DNA from: Bursaphelenchus xylophilus
Taxonomy: Eukaryota > Nematoda > Chromadorea > Rhabditida > Aphelenchoididae
Direction of reading: 5' to 3'
Length of the DNA stretch: 64,000 nucleotides
NCBI GenBank assembly: GCA_904066235.2
Contig: CAJFCV020000001.1
Coordinates: forward strand, 12,829,291-12,893,290
Below the pieces are notes generated by a model. It was not told the DNA's origin. It saw only the letters and a program-made list of their open reading frames with translations, and made no database searches. Made by a program: the position numbers and the translations under genes. Positions within the stretch are counted from its first letter, which is position 1; the number at the start of each line of letters is the position of its first letter. Below are positions 32,701 to 42,556 of the stretch, in pieces.

Positions 32701-34926
32701 GTCGGGTAAATAATGAGTGCTCTGTGGGATCCAAAATCGCATCGTCGCCGAAAAAAAATGAATCGTGTGGCGGCAAAATCAAAATTTTTTTGATACTCTA
32801 GATTAGAAATAAAACGCTGTTTTTTGTATCAACAAATTTTAAAAACATAAAAATTTTTTTAAATTTCGGATTAAACATCTCAAAAGTTTCTGCTAAGCGC
32901 GACTCAAAAAATCAGACATGTTTTTAAAAAGTTTATTTTTTTAAATCAAAATTTTTCCTCAAAAATCAAAACCCCTACCTTGGTCCCAATCCTGCTTTTA
33001 TGGCCTCCCTCGAGCGTCACCATTTTCAAATTTTCATTTCCATTTTTCAAATTCGCAAAGCATTTTTGATAAAATTCTTCTTTCAGACTCTTCAGCTCAA
33101 CATCCATAGAAACTGCCCCTGACAAATCGTTGATTTGCCCCGATTTTTCCGCGAATTCCTCGAGTTTCGGGTCCTCACGGAATCTCCACTCCGAATTTTT
33201 CATCTCCTCCCGAAATGGAGTGATTTGCATATGCAAATTTGTGGGGAAAAATGTGGGCAATTGAAGGGAGATTAGATGGGTCTCTTCGGCGTTGAGAACA
33301 TAGCCGTAACGACCGAGATGCTCGCGATAAATGAGATGGACGGCGTCGGGGAGGAGTGTCGAGGGATCGGCTGAGATTATCGCCTGAAAAAAAAATATTT
33401 GGAAATTTTTAAAAATCCCAAAAATTTATCTTACTTAACAGTGGAAAACATATGCTTTTTTGGAAAAGAAATGTCTTCGGATTTTGATAAAACTTAGGAC
33501 AAATCAAGAATAAAATTTTTACCGTTTCATAACATTTTTTCAGCCAACATTTTGCAGAGATCAACGGGCAGCCGTCTTTTTGCAATTTTGAGTAAAAATT
33601 TTCTACAAAAAATCTTTTTTTTTCTGCGCAGAATCTCAGGCGATAAAGCAAAAAAAAGAAGTTTTTTCTAACCGTCTCTTCATTTTCTATGCTCTCTCGT
33701 CTGCAAAGATCATTCAATATCTCGGCTCTCCCCGCAAAACGAGAACTAAAATTTTTAGGAAATGAAACGTGACCTAAGTAGATTCTATCACCAGAATTTG
33801 AGGAGAATCCAAAAGTCCCAGGCAGAGATATCGACGTTATATTGTAGTAGGTTCAAGCTTACATTATAAGGGAACGCCAGTCGAATATCGGCAAAAAAGT
33901 GATCAACAGTGATTTCTGCTTCCTTGGCAGCCTGAATAATGGCGTTATATGAGCCGGAGATCAGTTCAATCTCTTCTAGCCAGTCTTCCGTGGTCTGAAA
34001 GTTCAAATTTTCAAAAATAAACCCCTCAAAAATCCTTTCCAATCCCAGTATCTCAATCCATTCTACCGTATCTTAAAATGCCAACCCATTGAAACTCACC
34101 CCATTCTCACAGCCATACATATATCCGCCATTTAGAGTGATGTTTCTCAAATTTGGCGCTGACTTTTTCAAATTTGCAAAAATTTTTCGATAAAACTCAA
34201 GTTGATCATGCTGAAAAGACAGATATAAGGTCACATTTAGGCCAATGATCTTGCAGATTCCAGCTTCGGCCTCCAAATCCGGCGGGGAATGGAAGAATTC
34301 GAATGGGCGATATTTTATACGCTGAAAGATGTAGTCATAGGACAAATTGGCCACATCTTTGTTGGTGTTGAAGGCTGAAAATTTTGGAATTGATAAGTTA
34401 TACACCAATTTTCAGTTTGAGGACTTTGAGTTCTGAAATTTTAAAAAATCCGTCATGATGACGAATTTTTCGAAAAAATTATGATTTTTAGTAGTAATAG
34501 TAAATTTGTGAGGGTAAAACGCAGTGTCAAGAAAACTTCGAGGCTTCCTGATTATTTTTCTGTCGGTTCCGTCATCAGGATGACGTATTTTCTGGAAGTT
34601 TTGCACAGTGCAATGATTTTTTCGAATTTTTCACTGTACCAAAAAACCCTAAGGGTTTTAAAAAGTAAAATAATGATTTTACAACCAGTAAGGCCTATTA
34701 ATCCTAAAAGCAGTCAAAATCAAATCCTTTCACATCAAAATTTTAGACTAATTTACCTTTCATGTTCTCCTTGAACTCCAAGCTTTCAAAACAAAGAAAA
34801 ATAATATCAAACCTCAAGCAACCACTCTATAAAAATCCTTTTTATCCTCCAGAACGGCTGTACACGTCGAAAAAATAATCAAAAAGAACGACTTTAGAGG
34901 GCACCTGTTGGTTCAAGCAGGCTCAT
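29758..34926 (-). CDS. Multi-exon protein with repeated units, unrecognised, ~600 aa
   Basis: Exons on the minus strand: 34374-34100, 33994-33863, 33383-32979, 32235-32104, 32057-31815, 30882-30541 and 29955-29758 (stop TAA at 29758). All junctions from the second of these onward are phase 0 with good GTAAG/GTGAG and TTTCAG signals. A short N-terminal part (34926-34757, starting MSLLEPT) needs one or two very small introns and is uncertain. The gene looks internally duplicated. One unit ends in YRKIFANLKKSAPNLRNITL then NGG, and a later one has YQKCFANLKNGNENLKMVTL then EGG. Each is followed by an exon of exactly 44 codons starting TT(E/K)D. The downstream exons repeat the layout more loosely. 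No signal peptide or membrane segment is visible. I do not recognise the family; the segments might be diverged nematode-specific repeats of the F-box/FTH kind, but that is a guess. Introns carry a foldback, a palindrome cluster and two ~400-bp family copies. Confidence 0.7.
30044..30440. repeat. Foldback element with ~140-bp arms in the last intron
   Basis: The left arm includes CGAAAGAGACCCC, 'ggtaatcgatggcgtagatt', 'ccaaaaatcatactcgtttt' and 'cttaagtagtaatgttaaaa'. The right arm is the reverse complement, ending GGGGTCTCTTTCG. The loop contains 'gtcgatttaggggttttcga' and its complement, so the whole element is one near-continuous palindrome. It lies between the last two exons of the minus-strand gene. 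Confidence 0.9.
30953..31272. repeat. YGCACNGTGCR palindrome cluster 7 (intronic)
   Basis: Roughly ten sites in AT spacers made of long T or A runs, in the intron between exons 31815 and 30882 of the minus-strand gene. It is followed directly by a ~400-bp family element starting at 31303. Confidence 0.9.
31303..31725. repeat. ~400-bp GACGCTCAG inverted-repeat element, full copy
   Basis: From 'ccaagtgcgacgctcaaatt' to 'gaaaatctgcacttggggta'. It carries the same internal landmarks as the 29333-29750 copy, with 'tcggccaaaatttaggactt', 'ctgccgtaaaaaataatttt' and 'tctctcggcggcaaagatcg'. The terminal words AAGTGCGACGC and its shortened complement suggest the true element ends. Confidence 0.8.
32697..32795. 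mobile_element. MITE with CAGTCTGTCGGGAAAATAA ends, truncated copy 7
   Basis: Only the left part is left: 'gtttgtcgggtaaataatga', then GCTCTGTGGGATCC and 'aaaatcgcatcgtcgccgaa'. The right end is missing. Confidence 0.65.
33440..33780. repeat. Diverged ~400-bp GACGCTCAG family copy (intronic)
   Basis: Landmarks 'ggattttgataaaacttagg', 'ttctaaccgtctcttcattt' and 'catgctctctcgtctgcaaa'-like text are recognisable. It lies in the intron between exons 33863 and 33383 of the minus-strand gene and keeps the same order as the full copies. Confidence 0.65.
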
Positions 34927-35478
34927 GAACTCGGCGTAAAAATGGGTGAAAATGCAAAGTGTGGGTGGAGAAAAAGATCAAAACAAGTTGTAACAGTATC
35001 GACAAGGTCTATCGATTATTTTAATACCAAAAACAGTATAACTTTTAGGTTTGAATAGCTAAATTTTGCCTAGATACCATCAGATGTCAAGTGTAATATA
35101 ATTGGTGTTTTTAATGTGAATTTCAATTAAAATTGTGAATATGACATTAATCTTTAGTTGCCAGAGCCTCCAGCTTTCAATCTAAATTTCAATTTTCATC
35201 AAAACCAACAAATTTTCATCGTATAAAATGTCCCGAGCCCCTTGGGCGCAGCTCGCCGCCATAATCTTTTTCTTTTTACCTTTTTTCACGTTTTGCTCTG
35301 TACAACAAGTTGGAAAGAGACCCCGTTCTGGTCCGTTGACCCATTTTGAGTGTCAGTTACGGGTTCTAAATGGTTTCAACGTCTTGATTCACATCAATTC
35401 GAATTGTTTGATATCGATTTTTGCAGATCCAAGATTTACTGGCCAAAGATCTCCAATTCGGAAGACGCCGAAGGGCAA

Positions 35479-38400
35479 ATGTTGGACTCGTCGTCTTCCG
35501 GCTACCGGCGGATGGGAGGAAGGTGAGGGTTGACGTTTCTTGTTTGATTTTTAGATAAGTTATATTGCACTTGGTCGGCTATGAATAATATCGCTAAAAA
35601 TGGATAATATTTAGAGGAAGGCCGTGAAATGTATTTAAATAGAGTCCTTATGATGTGTGGAAGCTTTTCGGACACAAGGATCGCAATTTGCTTTCTATTT
35701 TTGGACTTTGTGATTGATATTACACTTGACATCAATTGGTCTCTAAATTTCGAAATTTTTTGATCTAAACTAAAAATAGGCTTTAGGTTGTTGCTTTCAA
35801 TTAAGGATAGGCTGTTTTATAGTTTATGCTTAAACGTTTCCAGCCTAATTTATATTATCCATGTTTCAGATCCTCACCTCCAAGAAACGTTTTCTTTTTT
35901 GGAGTCCTTTTGATTCTCGTGGTGCTGTTCTCAGTGTTCTTCCTTTATCTTTCGGCGTCCAATGATGTGACCACAATACGAAAAGAGCTTCAATTCTCGA
36001 ATGATAAGATGGCCAAACTAAAAGACGATCTTTTGAGTAAGGAAATTGGCTTGAAAGGTGTTGAAATGGTATTCTAATTTTAGATGCGAACAACGAGCTG
36101 GAGATCGTTAAGAATCGTTTGAACACCTGCGGGCAGGACAAAAATAAGGCGGCGGCTGATCTGGAAGGTGAATATTTTTTTTGTTTTTTCTTGAAATTTA
36201 GGTGCATAACTGGAACAAGATGAAGTTTTATTGAAAGTATAAGATCTGTTTGACGATTTAATGGCAAACAACTTCATGAAGTTTTATTTTTTCCATCTAA
36301 AATTCATAATTTTCGCCTGGGCACCTAGAATAATATATACTCCCCGTACAATGTTTTGACCCCCCTCCTAACTCGGTCCAAGGTGTACTAATTCGGACCA
36401 AATTTGGTATGTAGTATACTCACAGGGTAGTAACAAAAAATAACATAGCTGGACCTACCTTATAGTTGAATTTCAAAATCTATGGGCAATTTTCAAAAAT
36501 CACCTTAAAAAATCGAGGAAAAAGTTTTGACCCCCCTTAAAAAAACGTTAGATATCGCCAGCGGATGCCACGCAAACCTATTGTAATCTACGTCCCATAC
36601 CTGAATACAGGTTTGTGAATGGTTTTCCGTTGAATGCTTCGTTGCATTTGAGTATTCAACGCGTTAAACCGTTTTTGGGCGTCGCGACACTTGCGGGCAA
36701 CCACTTTGCGGGCAACCAGTTTGCGGGCAAATTTTTTGCGGGCAACCACTATGCGGGCAAAATTTGGGGGGTCACATTTGCGGGCAGCTGAAACATTTGC
36801 GGGCAGCTGAGACACTTGCGGGCAGCCTGGGACACTTGCGGGCAACCGACACTTGCGGGCAGCCGACATTTGCGGGCAACCGGCACCTGATGGTAACTGG
36901 GTGGAGGTGGAAATATTACTGCGATATTTTGGAAATTTGCCGACATTTGCGGGCAGCCGACACTTGCGGGCAGCCGACATTTGCGGGCAACAGGAAAAAA
37001 CAATCACACAGACTGTATTGGTACTTTTGGAACTGTTGCCCGCAAATGTCGGCTTGCCGCAAGTATTGCCTGCCCGCAAATGTCGGAAAATTACCAAAAT
37101 ATCGAAGTAATTTTTCCACCTCCACCTTGTTATCATCAAGTGCCGGTTGCCCGCAAATGTCGGCTGCCCGCAAATGTCGGCAAATTTCCAAAATATCATA
37201 GTAATTTTTCTACGTCCATCCTGTTACCCTCACAATCAGGTGTCGGTTGCCCGCAAATGTCGGCTGCCCGCAACTGTCGACCCTGCCCGCAAATGTCCCA
37301 GGCTGCCCGCAAATGCCGGTGCTGGCCGCAAATGTCGGCTGCCCGCAAAGTGGCTGCCCGCAAAAGATTTGCCCGCAAACTGGTTGCCCGCAAAGTGGTT
37401 GCCCGCAAGTGTGCGCCCGCCCGTTTTTGATGTAGACCTGCCCAAAATTGTAAAAGTCTTGCCCTAGCGCTTTCCTAGAGCTCTAAATTGGGTTTATATT
37501 ATGTGCTTTAGACCTGTATTTACCTTCTCCTTTCAATAAAAGTGCATGGTGGCCTGGCGGTGTAGATTCGGCAGATACCCTCTTGTCATGCCCAGCCTTG
37601 GTGAGCCATTTGCTCTTTGACTCAAGGTCGAGATGTGGTCGTTAGGTCCTCAGTGTAATCCTGAGACTCCTAGTTACTCTCAAACAAAGAATAAACTCCG
37701 GCTAACACGGTCTCATATGGTTTTCAGGCGCAACTTCGCCGATCTGCACCATAACGAAAAACCCGCGTTTTTCAAATGGATTTTTAGCCACCAAAAACGG
37801 CTTTCATTTGATGGACCAGGTAGTTTAAGACGCTACAGCACCCACCATACTCATTTGAGACGTATGAAACGCCAAATGGGAGGTGGGGATGTAATAGTAC
37901 TCGGAGTCATCTACAGTAACGGCAAACTTAAGATTAAGGTGAATGAAACCCATTACAAAACGTGTCAAATCAAAACATTTTACATTACTGAGAGTAACTA
38001 GGAGTCTCAGGATTACATTGAGGACCTAACGACCACATCTCGACCTTGAGTCAAAGAGTAAATGGCTCACCAAGGCTGGGCATGACAAGAGGGTATCTGC
38101 CGAATCTACACCGCCAGGCCACCATGCACTTTTATTGAAAGGAAAAAGAAAATACAGGTCTAAAGCACATAATATAAACCCAATTTAGAGCTCTAGGAAA
38201 GCGCTAGGGCAAGATTTTTACAATTTTGGGCTGTTCTACATCAAAAACGGTTTAACGCGTTGAATCCTCGAATGCAACGAAGCATTCAACGGAAAACCAT
38301 ATATTAACCTGTATTCAGGTATGGGACGTCGATTACAATAAGTTTGCGTGGCATCCGCTGGCGATATCTAAAGTTTTTTAAGGGGGGTCAAAACTTTTTC

Positions 38401-39217
38401 CTCGATTTTTTAAGGTGATTTTTGAAAATTGCCCGTAGATTTTGATATTCAACTATAAGGTAGGTCCAGCTATGTTATTTTTTGTTACTAGCCTGTGAGT
38501 ATACTACATACCAAATTTGGTCCGAATTAGTACACTTTGGCCGGAGTTAGGAGGGGGGTCAAAACATTGTACGGGGAGTATAATTTTAGTCTGAATTTCC
38601 TCTTTCAGCCTGTACCAACTCAAAGACCTCGGATCAAAAGAGGGTAGAAGAGCTAACCAAGCAAAATAAAGACCTTCAAGAGCAAAAGACCGCCTTGGAG
38701 GCTGATTTGAACGCTAAAATCGCGGCCATGAAGACCGTTGGAGTAAATCAAGAGGCGATTTTGACCAAACAAAACGAGACCATCGATGTTTTGCGAAGAG
38801 ATTTGATCCTCAAAGACGAGTTGATTAGCATGCTCAAAGGGCAGAATAAGGAATCGGCTGGTCCCGCTGGGAATCCGGTTCAAAATGATGTTCCACTAGG
38901 TAAACAGACCATTCAAAATGCACCTCAGAGTCCGCCAAATGTCCAAACAAGTCCGGTGGAGCCTCAGAACGGGCAGGTTCAGCCATTGGCAGGTCCAATT
39001 CAGCCAACTACCAAGAAAATTGCCCAAAATTTGAATGGTCAGGAGGAGAAGAATCCGGAGCCAGTGCTGCAATTGCCTGAGGCACAGCCCGGCGCACGTG
39101 TTAGAGTAGCCGAACAACTGAATAATGAAGCGGATGGAGCACTTTTGAGTGCTGTGGAGAACAAAGGTGAGGATTTTTGAGATTTTTTGTTGAATTTTAG
39201 GTGATCAACTGGAATAA
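35479..39217 (+). CDS. Golgi type II membrane coiled-coil protein, GOLM1/CASC4-like, 289 aa
   Basis: Exons 35479-35522, 35870-36036, 36084-36167, 38609-39166 and 39201-39217 join in frame to 290 codons. The start ATG at 35479 gives a 20-residue N-terminal cytoplasmic part (MLDSSSSGYRRMGGRSSPPR), one membrane segment (NVFFFGVLLILVVLFSVFFL), then a long charged coiled coil (to roughly residue 165) and a P/Q/N-rich tail. This order is that of GOLM1/GP73 and CASC4, vertebrate Golgi type II proteins, which have a short cytoplasmic N terminus and a luminal coiled coil. Identification rests on architecture and is moderately secure. Upstream sequence from a TTTTTGCAG acceptor at 35424 is likely 5' UTR, perhaps trans-spliced. 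The third intron, 2441 bp, contains a Tc1/mariner element with a nested insertion. Reading through the last donor would end the protein one residue earlier, with EDF in place of DQLE. AATAAA is at 39505-39510. Confidence 0.75.
36678..37420. mobile_element. Nested foldback element made of TTGCGGGCAGCCGACA repeats
   Basis: The element starts GGCGTCGCGACACTTGCGGG and ends CCCGCAAGTGTGCGCCCGC, an imperfect terminal inverted repeat. The interior has tens of short TTGCGGGCA units in the left part and their complements in the right part, with a hairpin-rich centre. The flanking direct repeat CCGTTTTTG (36669-36677 and 37421-37429) is a target duplication of 8-9 bp. The other arm of the host element keeps the uninterrupted site CATCAAAAACGGTTTAACGC at about 38240. 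Confidence 0.9.
37720..38001 (+). pseudogene. Tc1/mariner (Tc3-like) transposase fragment
   Basis: A frame open to the stop at 38001 contains FKWIFSHQKRLSFDGPGS followed about 30 residues on by QMGGGDVIVLGVI. In Tc1/Tc3 transposases the matching region reads W..(I/V)(I/L)FSDE..F..DGPDG and GGGS(V/I)MVWG, around the second catalytic aspartate of the DDE/D triad. Here FSDE has become FSHQ, so the catalytic aspartate is lost. The N-terminal DNA-binding part and the third acidic residue are missing. It is a dead remnant. Confidence 0.75.
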
Positions 39218-39747
39218 AATGGATGAAAGTGTAAAGTTTCGGGAAGATCCTGGATTAAAATTGAAGGAGAATGAAGCTGAGACTTATATATATGTAGTCA
39301 CAGTGTCGGCGAATGTTATTATAACCCCAGAAGCTAAAAAATTGAATAAAGTTGTGAAATTTTCAGGCTCTCCACTTCAAAAACCAGCTCTCTAGAGCTC
39401 CCCACGGGCAACAATTATGTGATCTTTCAAAGTCAATGTACAGTTTTCGATGTTTCCATGGACTTCGCATTAGTTTTAAATGTTATTCGAACACTATTAA
39501 TTTTAATAAAGCATGTGTAATATAAGGTTGTTTTTTGACAACTGGATCATTGTTATGGTCAAATCATTACTGCAGATTTGTGTTTGATTCGTTTTACGAC
39601 TTTCGGACTTGTGTTTTGACAAAAAAATGCGAGGTTTATATTACACTTGGTCTAGTGTAATATAAATTTTTGCGAAAAAGTTGGATTTTTTTATTGAATT
39701 AGATGTAATTTGATTGTTTATGCCTTGTTTTCAGCGTGTATCATAGA

Positions 39748-41697
39748 ATGGACTCGTTCTTCAGCCTTTCCAACACTTCAACCGCTCAGGAAATTAAAGC
39801 CCTTCTTTTCGATCAGACCTCGAATAAAGGTGAGGGACATGATCTGTAATGTTTTTTATTGACATTTCTACTCATTTTTAGACATTTTGATTTTAATTTT
39901 TTCGGGTTTTTCGTAAATTTTTGGAAAAATTATATTACTTTAGGTGAAAGTTATATTATTTTAGGGTAAAATACGTCCTTTACTGCTAAGAGATTTTAAG
40001 ATAAGTAGTTTCAGATGCCATAGACTCGCTGTTATCGCATTTCCCACATTCCGAATACGATTTGACCACAGTGCAGTCATTTCAAGGTCAAAATCCCGAA
40101 ACTTTTGATGTCCTAGCGATTGTTTCCGACTCCGCAGACTCAAGTCAACATCTTGGACAAGCCCTTCAGCTCTTGAAACCCAATGGACAGTTGTTTTTGG
40201 CATTTTCATCATCCTCATCAACAGAAATTGAGAAAAATTTGAAATTAGCCGGTTTTGAAGGAATTGAGACTCGAAAGGAAGACTTGACCCTATTTGCGAA
40301 GGCCCAGAAAGCAAATTTCAGCACCAAATCGCAGCCGCTGAAACTGAAAAAGAAGAAAATTGACTTGGATTTGTTGGAAGGAGAAGGTGAAACCGTCCAA
40401 GAAGACGAGTTGTTGACCTCGGAGGACCTGAAGAAACCCATCCAGCCCACTTGCACTCCCACCAACGGCGAAAAGAAGAAGCGCGCCTGCAAGAATTGCA
40501 CTTGCGGCCTGGCCGAACAGGAAGCCGCCGAAGTCGCCGCCTCAGGCGCTGGAATAAAAAGTAGTTGTGGAAATGTAAGCAATAGTAATTTACTGGGGTT
40601 ATGGGATTATTTGATTGGTTCAAATGGAGATTTGAACCGGCTTTCGTGTTTTAAAATACGTGCCTTTGAGTTTGCACGGTGCGGCGGAAATTTTGTTCGG
40701 ATTGCACTGTGCGGAGAGGAGAGATGCGTAAAGTAGATGGATATATTGGAAGAGTAGGCTAGAAAAAATAATATGGTTTTTATTTTCTGGTCGAAATTGT
40801 GATCCGCACGGTGCAATAGCGGTTTTAAGGAATCTGCACTGTGCAGTCGAATCTTTGGAAGAATTGCACTGTGCGGAGCAGAGAGATGGTTCAAATAGAT
40901 GGTTAGGTTGGAAAAGTAGGCTAGAAAAAATAATATGGTTTTTACTTTTTGGTCGAAAAAAATGTTCCGCACGGTGAAGGAGCGATTTTAAGGAATCTGC
41001 ACTGTGCGGCGGGATTAATCCAAAAAACTGCACTGTGCAAAAGGTAGTCGGGAGTGTAGGGATTGTAATAAATACTGTGAGAAGTAAGAAATATCGGCAG
41101 GGAAATTTTTTTTGATATGCCAGTGCAGAAACGGCGTAATGAGAATTATAAAATTTCTGCACTGTGCAGTCAGTTTTTTTTTGCCAAAGCGTGTAGAAGA
41201 AAGAAAAAATTTTGGTTGAAATACTTGTAAATCAGTTCTTAGTAGTCCTAAAGTTGTGAGTGAGGTAGTCTTCATTGTTTTTGGACATATCCGACCATCA
41301 CAAATTTGTATTTTTACTTTTGCACAGTGCAAAAAAAAATTTTTACAACTTGTTGTTTTTAAGGGGAGGAATGAAAAAAATGATAAACGTTTTGAGTGAT
41401 AGTACTTTTTTATGTGGAGAATATTCATTTTTGAGATTTCTTGGGCATTATTTTATGTTAACATTGGCTTTTCTTGACATTAAAAAGAATTAGTAGTTCT
41501 TAGCGAAAATTAAACTTTTCTGTAGCGGATTGCAGTCAAAATGACGTAATATGCCTTTCACATTACGACAAAACAATTTTTCTGTCTTTCAGTGCGCTCT
41601 GGGAGATGCATTCCGTTGCTCTTCATGCCCATACAAGGGCCTCCCGCCCTTCAAGCCGGGCGACAAAGTCCTCCTCAACGACATTGACGACTTGTAG
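39748..41697 (+). CDS. Anamorsin (CIAPIN1/Dre2), cytosolic Fe-S assembly, 248 aa
   Basis: Exons 39748-39829, 40015-40574 and 41593-41697 make 249 codons including TAG. The N-terminal two-thirds is the methyltransferase-like fold that family members keep without activity. A linker follows ([10 protein letters not shown]), then the first Fe-S motif with cysteines in [13 protein letters not shown] preceded by PTC eleven residues before. The C terminus has the twin CX2C motif, CGNC and CSSC, separated by ALGDAFR, then [16 protein letters not shown]. The protein accepts electrons from the diflavin reductase Ndor1/Tah18 for cytosolic iron-sulfur cluster assembly. The second intron splits the CGN/C motif and holds a cluster of YGCACNGTGCR palindromes. 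It lies 530 bp after the GOLM1-like stop and 149 bp before DDA1, so it is probably the first or second gene in an operon. All cysteines expected are present. Confidence 0.95.
40675..41335. repeat. YGCACNGTGCR palindrome cluster 8 (anamorsin intron 2)
   Basis: About a dozen sites. 'ggctagaaaaaataatatgg' with 'aaggaatctgcactgtgc' occurs twice at a distance of about 165-170 bp. The cluster fills most of the 1018-bp second intron of anamorsin. Confidence 0.9.
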
Positions 41698-41722
41698 ATT
41701 GTTTCCCCCCAGCATTTCCATC

Positions 41723-41728
41723 AATAAA
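41723..41728 (+). terminator. Poly(A) signal of anamorsin
   Basis: AATAAA, 26 bp after the anamorsin stop codon, in an AT-rich 3' UTR. Confidence 0.75.
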
Positions 41729-41831
41729 TACCCTTGTTCCATCGATGAAATTCGATTTTTCGCGGTTTTAATCCGAAATTTGTCAATTTTTTGGTGTAAA
41801 TTGAAAAATTTGTGATAAAATGGTTTTATAG

Positions 41832-41846
41832 AGTGAATTGTGAGCG
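41832..41846 (+). other. Probable SL2-type trans-splice acceptor and 5' UTR of the DDA1 gene
   Basis: The acceptor GTTTTATAG ends at 41831, about 103 bp after the upstream poly(A) signal and 15 bp before the start codon. This spacing is the hallmark of downstream operon genes in C. elegans. That the leader is SL2 is inference. Confidence 0.6.
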
Positions 41847-42556
41847 ATGGCGCAGACTGCTGACACCTGGGACTTCCGCCCGTACTTGAAGAACATGCCC
41901 AGCACCTCGGCCAAGAACTTTTCGGCCTTTGATCCCAATTGTATGAAGGTAGGAGAAGATCAAATTTTGGGGGTTTTTATAATGGAAATGATAGAATATG
42001 GCACAAAATAGAAAGTCGTGCTCCTATACGAGCTTTTTTTTCAAGTTTGAGCCGTTTAAATACGAGTTTCATGTTTTTTTGGAGATTTTTATATTATCCA
42101 TGATGAGCTCCTTCCAGAAAGAACGGTTTGTCCGCATTATGGATGTGAAGGTGACTTCTAGAGAGCGTAAGATTGAGAATGACAAAGATGATGGCCTTCT
42201 GACAGCATTAACCAGAAATTGGGACAAGTCGAATATCAAGGATAAGGTAAATTTGAGTTTTTTTGTTGATTTTTCAGGAGTTTCGGGGCTGAAATGAATG
42301 TTTTTATGATTGATTGTACTGTTCATAAGATTGCCATCGCGTTTTGAGTAATTTGGAACAATTTTTGGGACCTTCCCCTGATTTTCAGGATTTTCGTGGT
42401 GGGACCAAAAATGCGGTTTTATTTCGAAATTTTCAGCCAAAAGAAGAAACCACACCTCCCGCTGAAGCCCGCCCAGGCCCCTCACATCGTCGCCAAGCCC
42501 ACGAACAGCCCACTACGGCCTCACCGCCTGAGGCAAAACATCGCCGAGCCAGTTGA
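41847..42556 (+). CDS. DDA1 (DET1- and DDB1-associated protein 1), 116 aa
   Basis: Exons 41847-41948, 42118-42246 and 42437-42556 make 117 codons with TGA. The N terminus (YLKNMPSTSAKNFSAFDPN) fits the conserved DDA1 opening F-L-K-x-(L/M)-P then NFS-x-F. The end of exon 2 (LLTALTRNWDKSNIKDK) fits the conserved LL.(Y/A)L...WDK(K/S)N helix. The tail, rich in P, E, H and R, is low complexity as in homologues. Human DDA1 has 102 aa, so the length fits. DDA1 binds DDB1 and is a core accessory of CRL4 (CUL4-DDB1) ubiquitin ligases, and is also part of DDD complexes with DET1. It lies 149 bp downstream of anamorsin on the same strand with operon spacing. Substrate role in this species cannot be read from sequence. 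Confidence 0.85.

Larger units (their letters stand above)
36338..38580. mobile_element. Decayed Tc1/mariner element with ~300-bp inverted arms
   Basis: The ends read TACTCCCCGTACAATGTTTT and the reverse complement AAAACATTGTACGGGGAGTA, flanked by TA on both sides. Long inverted arms extend inward (36338 to about 36676, then 37421 to about 37690, against about 37990 to 38580). Between them at 37720-38000 lies a transposase remnant. Without the nested 743-bp insert the element is about 1.5 kb, a normal size for Tc1/mariner. It lies in the third intron of the GOLM1-like gene. Confidence 0.88.

Noticed and set aside
35228..35533. 101-codon frame starting with a signal-peptide-like stretch upstream of the GOLM1-like exon 1
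   Set aside because: Joining any of its donors to the next exon gives the wrong phase for the clear membrane/coiled-coil frame. It is more likely 5' UTR or intron, though a rare alternative start cannot be excluded.
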